64,000 nt of DNA from positions 1 through 64,000 of the forward strand of contig CALKWH010000278.1 in NCBI GenBank assembly GCA_938004375.1, written 5' to 3'. This DNA is from an uncultured Pseudomonadota bacterium. GTDB taxonomy: Bacteria > Myxococcota_A > Polyangia > HGW-17. The number at the start of each line of letters is the position of its first letter. Positions within the stretch are counted from its first letter, which is position 1. The notes below the pieces were generated by a model. The model was not told where the DNA came from, did not search any database, and was given only the letters and a program-made list of their open reading frames with translations. Of the stretch, positions 11,601 to 19,803 are shown in pieces. A program made the translations under genes and the position numbers.

Positions 11601-13011
11601 CGTCCTTCTCGCGGGCCAGCAGCGTCTCGATGCCACGGCGGCGCTTCTCGAGGACGGTCGCGCGCTCCTGCTCCTCGGCGGCGAGCCGGGCGGCCTGCTT
11701 CTGGAGCTCTTCGGACTTCTTGCGGGCCGCCTCCAGGGAGGCCTGGAGCTGGCGCTCCTTCTCGACGGCCTGGTGGAGGCTGTCACGCCGGGCGGCCAGT
11801 TCGTCGGTCTCCTTGCGAAGTTGGACCTTCTGGGACTGCAGTTCGCCGGTCTGGCGGCGCAGCTCGGCGATCTCGGCGGTGAGCTTGCGATTCTCGAGCT
11901 CGGCGTTGGTGCGGAGGGTGGAGAGTTTCTGCTCCTCCTCGGTCAACTGGCGCTGGAGCTCGGCCCGCCGGGCCTCTACCGCCTTCACCTGTGCCTGCGC
12001 CGTCTGCAGCCTGCGCTCGGATTCGCCGACGCCCTTCTCCAGGGTGGCGAGCCGGTCAGCCGCCTCCCGGGTCAGTTTCTGTCCGTTCTGCTCCTGGGTC
12101 CGCGCCTGCTTGCGGAGGGTCTCGATCTCGGCCCGGGCGGTCTGGATCTCCCGCTCGATCTGCCGGCGACGGTCGAGCCCCTCGTTGAGCTCCCGGGTGG
12201 CCTTCTCCAACTCGGCTCGGCTCTTCTCCCGCTGGACCTCCATGGTCCGGGTCACGGTCTGGAGCTCGGTGAGGCGGGCGCGGGCCTTCTCCTCGCTCTC
12301 CCTGGCCTGGGCGAGCTGGGCCTGCAGGGTCTTCATCTCCGCAGCGATCTTGTCGCGGGACTCGGACAGGGCCTTCACCTGGCGGCGGGCCTCCTCCTGC
12401 TCCCGGGCGAGCTGGTCGCCGGTCTTGCGCGAGTCCGTCAGGTCGGTCTTGCGTCGGGCGCTCTCGTTCTCGAGACGCGCGCGCTCGACGCGGAGCTTCT
12501 CGGCTGCGGCCTGGGCCTCGCGGAGCCGATTCTCCATCTCGGTGGCCTGCTTCTGCAGGCGGGCGAGGCGCGCGGTGGCCTCCTCGGTGGAGGGCGGCGG
12601 CGCCTGTTCAGGCGTGAGCACCAACTGGACCGTCTGATCCTTCGTCAGGACCTGGTAGCCGGCCTTGCGCGCCAGAAAGACGGTGACCCGGCCCTTGGTC
12701 TGCCCCGTCTTTCCGTGGTTGGACAGGGACACCGAGGAGACCGTCCAGTCGTCCACATCCAGGGGGGTCGCGGTGTCCTCGAACCAGGTCGAGGCCAGCT
12801 CGAGGACGATCCGGGGCGGTGAGTCCGCCGCGAAGGCGGTGAAGTTCACGCCGCGGGTGCCCGGGACGTGGACGACCGTCTTGCCGTCCGCGCGCTCGAA
12901 CCGGATCTGCCGGACCCTGTTGATGTCCTGCCCCCAGGACGCTCCCGGGACGAGGCAGGCGCCCAGAAGGGCGACGAAGAGGATTCTATGGATGGGGTGG
13001 CGGCTGTTCAT
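8668..13011 (-). CDS. pilQ: PilQ secretin with a giant coiled-coil insertion
   Basis: Outer-membrane secretin of the type IV pilus. The 1447-residue product has a signal peptide (about 1-27) and a first AMIN domain (about 30-135). A continuous heptad-rich, charged coiled coil then runs from about 144 to 822, followed by a Pro/Thr linker (830-850), a second AMIN domain (about 857-955), secretin N0/STN (about 1015-1100), N1 (about 1115-1175) and the secretin core (from VQIEARIVEAE near 1178 to the end). Ordinary PilQ proteins are about 700-900 residues, so nearly all the excess is the coiled coil. The ATG overlaps the pilP stop (ATGA). Pilus secretin identity is secure from domains and operon; the role of the insertion is unknown. 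Confidence 0.93.
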   Translation of the reverse strand: MNSRHPIHRILFVALLGACLVPGASWGQDINRVRQIRFERADGKTVVHVPGTRGVNFTAFAADSPPRIVLELASTWFEDTATPLDVDDWTVSSVSLSNHGKTGQTKGRVTVFLARKAGYQVLTKDQTVQLVLTPEQAPPPSTEEATARLARLQKQATEMENRLREAQAAAEKLRVERARLENESARRKTDLTDSRKTGDQLAREQEEARRQVKALSESRDKIAAEMKTLQAQLAQARESEEKARARLTELQTVTRTMEVQREKSRAELEKATRELNEGLDRRRQIEREIQTARAEIETLRKQARTQEQNGQKLTREAADRLATLEKGVGESERRLQTAQAQVKAVEARRAELQRQLTEEEQKLSTLRTNAELENRKLTAEIAELRRQTGELQSQKVQLRKETDELAARRDSLHQAVEKERQLQASLEAARKKSEELQKQAARLAAEEQERATVLEKRRRGIETLLAREKDELAMIQVHKGREQESLKQLKAARTEHQKLLAQEETQKEKLEREGQRRELVRLKERQQQRETEIARLEKQASRWEKAAREGEAEVKTLGGRLAKARTELEEARTRYEAASQDLIMISQSRDEARGQLRELNARLEGISRQTAAEKRRLAELIRQLAEREGQLKRTETKLEANRAALEALERKQAIKEKEYRELTLSAKALAERVKQDQENLRQLDARKTQIQAELETLKARKTQLETAVRTDPKAGRVDPEEVKRRTAQIAELETRKGKLERDLAALEATRESLRRLEMDKLKAQTELTDLERKRVELGRQLDEMNRRKTTRDDQEKKAREAEIRELETRKVQLQRELAVLAERKVATVEKDVPTPVPAPTPTPAPAPTPTGTAQVEHVEFVDSPWSHHLVLRFTAAPGPETLAQKGDLWTITFPQGQFRQDLRRNMDTASYQGPVSRVLTFNRTTGKTPTAVVELHTAGTRSLQVRRNGHQILILVPKTVAEVRRFQKSSVPPSEVGGYVDTQTAVKNNLPTAPSSARKGIKPAGRTGTGGGGYSGRFVDLDFKDADLHNVIRLVAEVWGKNVVIPDDVKGTISIKLTNVRVDRAFDVILKSKSLDWVNEGGNIIRIATLEQLNKEREDQLARTKTEVKMIPTETRLIPINYSNVEDIAKTIEANVMSSRGKVSFDKRTNVIIYVDVPSKLKVAQELVRSLDLPTPQVQIEARIVEAETTFLREIGVQWGGSLLANSASGNPTGLIFPSNIGLAGGNMDTLTKTGGISSAGAANPDFAVNLPANTGSGAGGALGMTLGSLSGAVNINLRISAMEEIGHVRSIAAPKITTLDNVEAKISQGVEIPYPQSSAQGNTVIMKQAVLSLSVTPHVTNDNMVQMKIEVTKDEPDLTNRGADGSLGISKKSAKTELLVKSGDTAVIGGIYKRQSSLIYRKVPWFADIPIVGWLFKNQYKKDTRSELLIFITPRVLNRSGIITKD

Positions 13012-13730
13012 GGTCCGACCTCCTTGGGCTTGTTCTTACCGTACATGCGAACTCGGATCCCGCGCTGGTCGGCGCGGAGCTTGTCGTACTGGACCTGGTA
13101 GGGCCCCGACGTCCGGGCCAGGGAATACTCCATCACCTTGGGTTCCTCCCCCTGCACGGAGCCGGGGACCTCCACGAGCACCTTGTCATGGGTGATCTCC
13201 CGGATCAGGGCACGGGACCTGCTGATCCGGTCGTCCTTCATCACGGTTGTGGGCTGCCCCGAGGGATCCGTGAACAGGGCTTTCTCCCGGCCGGCAGACC
13301 ACACGATCCCGGACAGGGTCAATTGGTTCAACTGGAAGTTCTCGAGGAGGATCACAACTGTGCTCTCAGTGACGCCGGGCTCGGTGGTGGGGGCCTCGAC
13401 CTCCTTGGCCACGAGGAGCCCGTACAGGTCGACGAAGGGGTCGCGCTGCTCCTTACCGTGCTCGACGAAGACCTCGGGCGGCAGGGTCCGGGCGTTCTCG
13501 TTGAACGGCGGGATCGCCAGGTTTTCGTCGGCGAAGTTGTGCAGGGGCACGGCGTTCTTGGCCTTTCCGCCGGGCGCGCGAGGCCCCTGGGGGGGCGGGG
13601 GCGGGGTGGCGGCGCCGGGGGTGCCGGCCGCCGGAGGCGGGGGCTGTCCGCCGGAGGATCCCTTGTCGTCGCCGCCGCAGCCGGGGGCCGCCAGCAGCCA
13701 TGCAACAGAGCAAAGAAGGAGCGTCCTCAT
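13008..13730 (-). CDS. pilP: PilP inner-membrane lipoprotein
   Basis: Links the PilMNO platform to the PilQ secretin. The product of 240 residues starts with a lipoprotein signal (MRTLLLCSVAW, lipobox APGC), followed by a Gly/Pro-rich linker and a PilP-type beta domain with DPFVDLYG, FQLNQLTLSGIVW and EKALFTDPSG, the hallmark region of the family. I chose 13730 because AAGGG lies 6-7 nt upstream; an in-frame ATG at 13745 overlaps the pilO stop (ATGA) and is an alternative start adding five residues. It overlaps pilQ by 4 bp, giving tight translational coupling. Confidence 0.9.
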   Translation of the reverse strand: MRTLLLCSVAWLLAAPGCGGDDKGSSGGQPPPPAAGTPGAATPPPPPQGPRAPGGKAKNAVPLHNFADENLAIPPFNENARTLPPEVFVEHGKEQRDPFVDLYGLLVAKEVEAPTTEPGVTESTVVILLENFQLNQLTLSGIVWSAGREKALFTDPSGQPTTVMKDDRISRSRALIREITHDKVLVEVPGSVQGEEPKVMEYSLARTSGPYQVQYDKLRADQRGIRVRMYGKNKPKEVGP

Positions 13731-13741
13731 GGCTATCCCTT

Positions 13742-14419
13742 TCATGGACCGACCGGCGCGTCGGGTCCCATGGTCATGCGGTTGGCGCCCTCCCGGAGCA
13801 GGTCGGGCTTCTTCTTGTCCACCGCCGGTTTTGCCGGGATGAACGACGGCGAATAATAGATCCGGGCCGTGAACTCGGCCTCGAGTAGGTTGCGGTCGGC
13901 GGTGTTCCCCTGCGTGGTGGCGCGCATGCGCATCACCACGTCGCCCACGTCCATCAGCCGGTTCATCTGAAACATCTTGTAGAGGAAGCGACAAATGGAA
14001 TGGAAGCGGCCCTGCACGATGAGCTTGATGGGCCGGACCACCACGGCGTCGAAGGAGTCGGTGTCGTCCTCCTGCGGGATGATCGAAGAGATGCGGATGT
14101 CGTCGGCCATCTGGTCGAGCTCGCCGACGAGCTCCGAGAGATCCACCGAGACGGGGATACGCTTGGTCAACTCTTCGCTCTTCAGTTCCATTTCGTCAAG
14201 CTCGGCTTTGGCCTTCTTGGCGTTCTCCAGGTTTCTCTGGGCTTCCGCGATGGCGTATTCTCCATACTCCGCCTGCTTCCTGGACTTCTCGATGTCGTCC
14301 TTGGCGACGGTGTACGGGTTCAGGAAATAGTAGGCGACCATGGCCCCGGACACGAAGACGGTCAGGAGGAACTTGTGCGTGAACGGTGCCTTGGCCAGCC
14401 AGTGGTAGATGCGTTCCAT
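13742..14419 (-). CDS. pilO: PilO alignment-complex protein
   Basis: Bitopic inner-membrane protein that pairs with PilN. The 225 residues show one membrane helix at about 15-33 (FLLTVFVSGAMVAYYFLNPY), a coiled coil at about 40-80, and a PilO-type periplasmic domain with RIPVSVDLSELVGELDQMAD, GRFHSICRFLYKMFQMNRLM and a terminal beta strand region. Standard length for the family. Lies 25 bp after pilN. Confidence 0.93.
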   Translation of the reverse strand: MERIYHWLAKAPFTHKFLLTVFVSGAMVAYYFLNPYTVAKDDIEKSRKQAEYGEYAIAEAQRNLENAKKAKAELDEMELKSEELTKRIPVSVDLSELVGELDQMADDIRISSIIPQEDDTDSFDAVVVRPIKLIVQGRFHSICRFLYKMFQMNRLMDVGDVVMRMRATTQGNTADRNLLEAEFTARIYYSPSFIPAKPAVDKKKPDLLREGANRMTMGPDAPVGP

Positions 14420-14444
14420 GAGATCACCTGCGTCGTTTCATGTC

Positions 14445-15104
14445 CTAGTACACCATCACGGCCTTGATCTTGAACGTGACCATGGTCGTCTCGGGTGTGT
14501 CCTTCTTCTGTTGACCGGAGTTCACGGTCTGGACCTTCGCCTCCAGGATCTCCGGGTTCCGGAAATAGGCCGACACCCGCATACGCCGCGCGAGCTCGGA
14601 CACGTCGTAGTGGCTGCGGGCCACGCCCTCGAGGGCGAGGAAACGATCCTTGTCCTCGATCTTGGTGAAGAACATCGGGGAGGGGTCCCAGTTCGTGTCC
14701 AGATCGGTGCGCGCCTCGGGGCCGGTCACCGTGGGCAGCTGGCCCACGCTGACGATGCGGGCCAGCTCCAGCAGGACGAACACCGGGTTCGAGCGGACCT
14801 TCTCGATTCGCCCCACCGTGTCCACGCGTTTCTGGTACTCGGCCTTCATCTTCTGTTTTTCGGCTTCGGGCAGCACCTTGAACTGGGACAGTTGGGCCTG
14901 CAGCGCGTTGATCTTGCGGTTGTTTTCCTCGATGATGCCGCGGTTCTTCTCGATACTGGAGGTGTCCAGCACGAACTTGTAATGATAGAAGAGGCCGCCG
15001 CCGGTCAACAGCCAGGTCGCCAGGATCAGGAGCAGCACCTGCTGTCCCCGGGCTTCCTTCGGGGAGACCTTCTGTGGAATCAGGTTGATGCGCAACATCG
15101 GCAT
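14445..15104 (-). CDS. pilN: PilN alignment-complex protein
   Basis: The 219-residue product starts with the cytoplasmic tail that binds PilM (MLRINLIPQK, the conserved INL-P peptide, at residues 3-12), followed by a membrane helix at about 22-42, a coiled coil (50-95) and the periplasmic ferredoxin-like PilN domain ending VKAVMVY. The presence of the INL motif strongly supports a working PilM-PilN contact. Starts 20 bp after pilM. Confidence 0.93.
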   Translation of the reverse strand: MPMLRINLIPQKVSPKEARGQQVLLLILATWLLTGGGLFYHYKFVLDTSSIEKNRGIIEENNRKINALQAQLSQFKVLPEAEKQKMKAEYQKRVDTVGRIEKVRSNPVFVLLELARIVSVGQLPTVTGPEARTDLDTNWDPSPMFFTKIEDKDRFLALEGVARSHYDVSELARRMRVSAYFRNPEILEAKVQTVNSGQQKKDTPETTMVTFKIKAVMVY

Positions 15105-15123
15105 ACTCCTTCGGGAAGATCCC

Positions 15124-16176
15124 CTAGATCTTCTTGTCGCCCGGTCGGCGCAGGGCCAGGCCCAGGGCGACCGAGGCGGTGGCGGCCTGGGACTGCAAGA
15201 GCGGCATGTCGAACATGCCCGGGTCGACGATGACGCCGCGGGTGAAGCCGTCGAAGACGGTCACCGAGTTCTTGGACCGTCGCTCGATGGCCTGGACCAG
15301 CGGCCTCATGATGGAACCGCCGCCGGTGGCGACCAGCCGGGTGGCGTTCGTCGCCGGCGCCGAGCTCAGGAAGAAGTCGATGGAGCGCTGCAGCTCGCCC
15401 GCCATCACGTCGCACACGCGGTTGACGATGCCCAGGATGTTCGGATCCGGGGTGGCGCTCATGGCGAGCTCGCGCTTGCGGTTCTCTGCCTCGTCCGCGG
15501 CGATCTGCAGGGTGCGCTGGATCTCGCCGGTGATGGTCTGCCCGCCGATGCCGATGTCGCGGGCGAAGGTCGTCACGCCGCCGATGACGACGTTGAGTGA
15601 CGTGGAGACGGCCCCGATGTTGAGCATCACCACGGTCTCCGTCGGGGAGAAGCCGACGAGCCGCTCGTACAGGTTCTGCACGGCGAAGGCCGCGACGTCG
15701 ATGATCACGGGGTTCAGGCGGGCCTCCTTCACGATGTCGAGGAAGTCCTGCACGGTCTCCTTCTTGGCGGCCACGAGGAGGATCTCCATCTGCCCCTCGG
15801 TGTTCTTCGGCACCACGATGTCGTAATCCACCTCGACCTCGTCGCGGGCGAACGGGATGTGGTGGGACATCTCCAGGTTCAGTTCCTCGGCCAGCTCCGC
15901 CCTCGACATCACGGGCATGGCGATCTTCTTCACGATCACTGAGCGGCCGGAGATCGCGATCGCGACCTCCTTGCGCTTGATCCCCAGGCGCGAGAACAGG
16001 GCTTCGATCGAGTCGAGGACCGCCGCCTGGTTCATGATCGCGCCGTCGACGATCGTCTCCGGGGGCAGGGGATTGATGCCGAAGTTCGCCAGCACGAGGC
16101 CCTTGCGGGTCTCCTCCAGTTGCACCACCTTGACCGATGAGGAACCGATGTCGAGGCCAATACAGTTTTTCGCCAT
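15124..16176 (-). CDS. pilM: PilM actin-like ATPase-fold protein
   Basis: Cytoplasmic FtsA/actin-like component that binds the PilN tail. The 350 residues show the phosphate-1 motif GLDIGSSSVKVVQ near the N-terminus, LNIGAVSTSLNV (phosphate 2) and VATGGGSIM (adenosine motif). I chose the ATG at 16176 because the family begins right before this motif and AAGGA lies upstream; a more distal start at 16206 lacks a ribosome site. First gene of the pilMNOPQ run, preceded by a good promoter at 16226-16255. Confidence 0.93.
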   Translation of the reverse strand: MAKNCIGLDIGSSSVKVVQLEETRKGLVLANFGINPLPPETIVDGAIMNQAAVLDSIEALFSRLGIKRKEVAIAISGRSVIVKKIAMPVMSRAELAEELNLEMSHHIPFARDEVEVDYDIVVPKNTEGQMEILLVAAKKETVQDFLDIVKEARLNPVIIDVAAFAVQNLYERLVGFSPTETVVMLNIGAVSTSLNVVIGGVTTFARDIGIGGQTITGEIQRTLQIAADEAENRKRELAMSATPDPNILGIVNRVCDVMAGELQRSIDFFLSSAPATNATRLVATGGGSIMRPLVQAIERRSKNSVTVFDGFTRGVIVDPGMFDMPLLQSQAATASVALGLALRRPGDKKI

Positions 16177-16225
16177 GATATTGTCATCCTTCGGTCCATG
16201 TGACAAATGGACCTACTCTGGAACC

Positions 16226-16255
16226 TTTATACCACATCAAGACACATGTAGTCAA
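16226..16255 (-). promoter_or_regulatory. Sigma-70 type promoter of pilMNOPQ
   Basis: On the minus strand TTGACT (16250-16255), an 18-nt spacer and TATAAA (16226-16231), about 50 nt before the pilM ATG. No GG-N10-GC sigma-54 element was seen here, so the NtrC-type gene upstream probably does not act on this promoter through sigma-54. Confidence 0.6.
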
Positions 16256-16274
16256 ATTTCCGCAAAAAACTTTC

Positions 16275-17741
16275 TCACCCAAAGGTTTCCTTCTCTGAGT
16301 AATTGATTTTATATAGTTTTATTTTATATTGCAAAGCCCTTTCGCTGATCTCGAGAAGTTGAGATGCAGCGAACTTCTTTCCACCTGTAATTTTTAAGGC
16401 TTCAGTTATTAAAATTTTTTCTATGTCCTTTATTGCTCGTTTGATCGACAAGCTCGTGGAGTCGGGTGCCTGGGTCGTCCGGCTCGCACCGGGGGCCTCG
16501 GCGGGCGTGATCGTCGGGCCGGGCAGATCGTCGGGTTGAAGTTCACGTCGGTCGGCCAGGATGGTCAGGCGTTCCATCCAGTTCTCGAGCTCGCGCACGT
16601 TACCCGGCCAGGGGTACCGCATCAAACGGGCCGCGGCCTCCGGGGACAGGATCTTCTCCTCCACGCCGTGACGGCGGGCCGCCCGGGCGAGGAAGTGACG
16701 GGCCAGGAGCAGCAGGTCCTCGGGGCGTTCGCGCAGCGGTGGCAGGTGGATCGGCACGACGTTGAGGCGGTAGAAAAGATCCTCGCGGAAGGCGCCGGCT
16801 GCGACCTGGGCCGCCAGATCCCGCGCGGTGGCAGCCATCCAGCGCACCTGGACCCGCGTCTCCTGGCCGGCGCCCAGGGGCCGGAAGGCGCCCTCCTGGA
16901 TCACGCGCAGGAGCTTCACCTGCAGCGAAAGCGGCAGTTCCCCCACCTCGTCGAGGAAAAGGGTGCCGCGATCCGCCTGTGCGAGCAGGCCGGTGCGATC
17001 CTCGTGGGCGCCGGTGTACGCGCCCCGCACGACGCCGAACAACTCGCTCTCGAGGAGGTTCTCGGGGATTGCGCCACAGTTCACCGCGACGAACGGGCCG
17101 GGGTCCGGGCGCAGCGCGTGGATGAGGCGGGCGACCACCTCCTTGCCCGTGCCGCTTTCGCCCGTGATCAGCACCGTGGACTGGAAGCTGGCGATCTTCT
17201 GCACCTTCTGCAGCACCTGCTGGATCGAGGGGGAGACGCCGATGAGCATGCCGTCGGGATCGCGGCCGGTGAGCCGGGAGCGCAGCGCCCGGTTCTCCTC
17301 GATCAGGGCCAGGCGCTCCTCGGCCTTGCGCACCGTGTGCAGCAGCACGTCCTTGCCGAAGGGCTTGGAGAGGAAGTGGTAGGCGCCGGCCTGCAGCGCG
17401 CTCACGGCCATCTCGATGGACCCGTAGGCCGACATGACGATCACCGTGCGCTCGGGGGCCTCGCGCATCAATTCTGATAGCAGCTGCATGCCGTCCTTCT
17501 TCGGGAGCCGTACGTCGGTGAGGATCAGTTGCAGGAGGGGATCGGCGAGGGCGAGCCTGAGGGCCTGCTCTCCGTCCTCGGCGGTGACCACCCGATAACC
17601 CGCCCCGGTCAGCACGCTCTCGATGACCAGGCGCAGCCCCGGTTCGTCCTCGACGACGAGGACGCCCCGGAACAGGGGGTTCCTGGAAAGGGTCTCTGGG
17701 GATGGGGTCAACCGGTTCGTCTCCTTCAGCTTCCACAGCAT
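16275..17741 (-). CDS. Sigma-54-dependent response regulator, PilR/NtrC type
   Basis: Residues about 25-140 form a receiver domain with the acceptor Asp in LTDVRLPKKDG and the later S/T and K (VMSAYGS, LSKPFG). The AAA+ domain follows (about 165-400) with Walker A GESGTGKE, the sigma-54 loop as GAYTGA (usual GAFTGA), Walker B LFLDEVGELP and the R-finger region. The last about 50 residues form a Fis-type helix-turn-helix. The sequence coding the last 55 residues is strikingly AT-rich compared with the rest. Adjacent position to pilMNOPQ suggests pilus regulation, but no PilS histidine kinase is in the window. ATG 17741 is the first ATG in frame; no clear ribosome site. Confidence 0.88.
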   Translation of the reverse strand: MLWKLKETNRLTPSPETLSRNPLFRGVLVVEDEPGLRLVIESVLTGAGYRVVTAEDGEQALRLALADPLLQLILTDVRLPKKDGMQLLSELMREAPERTVIVMSAYGSIEMAVSALQAGAYHFLSKPFGKDVLLHTVRKAEERLALIEENRALRSRLTGRDPDGMLIGVSPSIQQVLQKVQKIASFQSTVLITGESGTGKEVVARLIHALRPDPGPFVAVNCGAIPENLLESELFGVVRGAYTGAHEDRTGLLAQADRGTLFLDEVGELPLSLQVKLLRVIQEGAFRPLGAGQETRVQVRWMAATARDLAAQVAAGAFREDLFYRLNVVPIHLPPLRERPEDLLLLARHFLARAARRHGVEEKILSPEAAARLMRYPWPGNVRELENWMERLTILADRRELQPDDLPGPTITPAEAPGASRTTQAPDSTSLSIKRAIKDIEKILITEALKITGGKKFAASQLLEISERALQYKIKLYKINYSEKETFG

Positions 17742-17841
17742 ATGTAAGGAAGCCGAAGGGCGCAAAAAATGAAGGGAAAGTAGGGGATGGGGGAGGTGCC
17801 GGGGAGCCGGACCATGGGAGCGGGCCCGAAGCCCGGGGCGG

Positions 17842-19575
17842 TCAGCCGCCGACGAACGGATACTGGAAGGACTTGGTCGAGGGCTTCTTGAACTTCGGGA
17901 ACTTGGCGCCCCTCACGGCCTTCTCGATGCAGCCGCCCAGCGGGGAGGAGGCGTGTTCGCCGGAGGCCGAGGCGCTCTGGACGTTACCATTGCAGCCCAC
18001 GGACACGCGGACGGTGACCTTGCCGGAGATGCCGAACTTGGAGAAGCAGGCGTTGACCGCCGTGCGGACGTTGGACATGCCGTCCTTGACGTCGGCGGGG
18101 GTGAGGGTCTCGTTGGGGTTGCCGGCACAGGCGTCGTCGCCGCCGGAGTTCATGGGGCCGTCGCCGCCACGGAACGGGGCGCAACAGTCGGGGGCGTTGT
18201 TCTTCAGCATGCACCACACCTTGGTGCAGCCGCCGTCGGCGGGCATGTCGTCGTTCATGGGCGGCATGTCGACGGGCATGTCCGGGGTCATGACGGGGTC
18301 CATGGAGCCGCCCATGACCACCACGGGGTCCATGGAGCCGCCCATCTCGACCGGGCGGTCGCCGCCCATCTCGGCAGGCATGTCGGGAGGCATGTCGCCG
18401 TCGGCAGGCATGTCGGGGGGCATGTCGCCGTCGGCGGGCATGTCGGGGGGCATGTCGCCGTCGGCGGGCATGTCGGGGGGCATGTCGGGAGGCATGTCGC
18501 CGGGGCCCATGTCGTTGTTGGCCGCGGGCATGTCACCGGGTGTCTTGTTGTTGGCCGCCGCGACGTTGTTGGCAGCGGGCTTGTTGTTCTGGGCCACCGG
18601 GGTGCCGCCCTGTTCCTTCTTGCCGGAGGACATCTGCCACACCACGAACCCTCCGATGAGGACCACGGCCACGACGGCGCCGATGATGGCGGGTACGATC
18701 CATTTGGGCTTCTCGGACTCCATCTGAGTGGGGATCAGGACCGGCGCGATACTGATGGGGGTGGCGACGACGGGCGCGGCCGGCAGGTCGAAGGGGACCG
18801 CGTCCTGCTTGGCGGGTTTCCCCGTGTTCATCGACGCGGCCATCTCCTGGATGTCGACGAGCCCGGAGCCCTGGCTGGACGGATTGATGTAGCCGGGACG
18901 GGGAGCCGGCTTCTTCGCGGAGGACGCCGCCAGGTTCTGGAGGTTGTCCAGGGAGAAGAGCACGGAGTTCTCATGGCGCTGGCCCTTGAGGGCGGTAGAG
19001 GCGGAGGAATCCTCTTCTTCGGTGCCGAAGAAGCCGCCGCCGGCGGGCTTCGCCGCGGGTTCGGGGGCGGGTTCGGGGGCTGCCTGCTTGGCCGGGGCGG
19101 CCTGCCTGGCGGGCTCGGCCTTGGCCGGGGCGGGCTCGGCCTTGACCGGGGCGGGCTCGGCCTTGGCCGGAGCGGGCTCGGCCTCGGCTTCGGGGAAGTG
19201 GGCGGAGAACTCGCCCAACGTGCTGATCTTCTTCCAGTCGGGGAGGCCTTCGTTCCAGGCGAGCGCGTCGGGCGGGATGGCGCCGGCGGCGATCTGATCC
19301 ACCACCTCGGAAACAGTCATCGGACCATCGGTCTTGTCGCCGACGGCCACGTGCCAAATCTTGGCGTCCGCTTCACTAGCTGCGGCCTGGCCGCCGGACA
19401 TGGCGCTGTAGTCCACCACGCGCGTGGACTCGTCTTCGCCGCCGCCCTCGTCGGCGGGCTTCACCATGATGACGTGACCGCACTTTTTACACTTGATCTT
19501 GAAGGTCTTTCCCTTGGTCAGTTTGTCATCCGAGAGCGAATACTTGGCATGGCAACTATCGCAGATCACTTTCAT
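17842..19575 (-). CDS. gltJ: GltJ/AgmX-like zinc-ribbon/GYF envelope protein
   Basis: The 577-residue product has an N-terminal zinc ribbon (C5, C8, C29, C32), a GYF-type domain at about 73-125, a Pro/Ala-rich linker with EPAPAK repeats, a membrane helix at about 292-315 and a linker of DMPP/DMPADG repeats (about 345-405). It ends in an AgmX/PglI TonB-like C-terminal domain (about 490-577). This is the architecture of GltJ of the Myxococcus gliding complex, where the cytoplasmic zinc ribbon and GYF domain bind the MglA switch. Together with the GltG-like protein it gives two inner-membrane proteins with paralogous periplasmic ends. MglA is not in the window. AGGAG precedes the start. Confidence 0.82.
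   Translation of the reverse strand: MKVICDSCHAKYSLSDDKLTKGKTFKIKCKKCGHVIMVKPADEGGGEDESTRVVDYSAMSGGQAAASEADAKIWHVAVGDKTDGPMTVSEVVDQIAAGAIPPDALAWNEGLPDWKKISTLGEFSAHFPEAEAEPAPAKAEPAPVKAEPAPAKAEPARQAAPAKQAAPEPAPEPAAKPAGGGFFGTEEEDSSASTALKGQRHENSVLFSLDNLQNLAASSAKKPAPRPGYINPSSQGSGLVDIQEMAASMNTGKPAKQDAVPFDLPAAPVVATPISIAPVLIPTQMESEKPKWIVPAIIGAVVAVVLIGGFVVWQMSSGKKEQGGTPVAQNNKPAANNVAAANNKTPGDMPAANNDMGPGDMPPDMPPDMPADGDMPPDMPADGDMPPDMPADGDMPPDMPAEMGGDRPVEMGGSMDPVVVMGGSMDPVMTPDMPVDMPPMNDDMPADGGCTKVWCMLKNNAPDCCAPFRGGDGPMNSGGDDACAGNPNETLTPADVKDGMSNVRTAVNACFSKFGISGKVTVRVSVGCNGNVQSASASGEHASSPLGGCIEKAVRGAKFPKFKKPSTKSFQYPFVGG
18360..18510 (-). repeat. Coding tandem repeats (DMPP/DMPADG) in the GltJ-like linker
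   Basis: A unit of about 36 bp built from shorter GGCATGTCG elements is repeated almost exactly three times. It codes a periplasmic Asp-Met-Pro rich linker between the membrane helix and the TonB-like domain. A separate EPAPAK array lies at about 19080-19185 in the cytoplasmic linker. Confidence 0.75.
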
Positions 19576-19631
19576 GGGAAGCCAACTCCTGGGGGTGACC
19601 GATCAGCCCGAAGCTGATTCAGGAACACTGT

Positions 19632-19658
19632 TCTATATATTTCAGGCTCGAATGTCAA
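19632..19658 (-). promoter_or_regulatory. Possible sigma-70 promoter of the GltJ-like gene
   Basis: On the minus strand TTGACA (19653-19658) precedes TATAGA (19632-19637) with a short 15-nt spacer, in a locally AT-rich stretch about 57 nt before the ATG at 19575. The -35 is perfect; the spacing is not ideal. Confidence 0.4.
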
Positions 19659-19803
19659 TCCGGAGGATCCAGAAAAGAACCCTCTCGGGATGTGTCGGAA
19701 CCCCCCTCCGTTCGACGCAGGATACGCACGCGAGGAGCCGGTTTCACCTGGAATACAAGCGGTCGCGTCGAACGCTCGGAGGCGCCCGGAGAGGAGAGGT
19801 GGA

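Noticed and set aside
10162-12822. Plus-strand frame of 886 codons opposite the PilQ coiled coil
   Set aside because: Repetitive Leu/Gly-rich shadow caused by Lys/Glu/Arg codons on the other strand; no start signals or domains.
16226-16255. Sigma-54 promoter for pilMNOPQ driven by the adjacent NtrC-type regulator
   Set aside because: No GG-N10-GC element was found; a sigma-70 promoter fits well.
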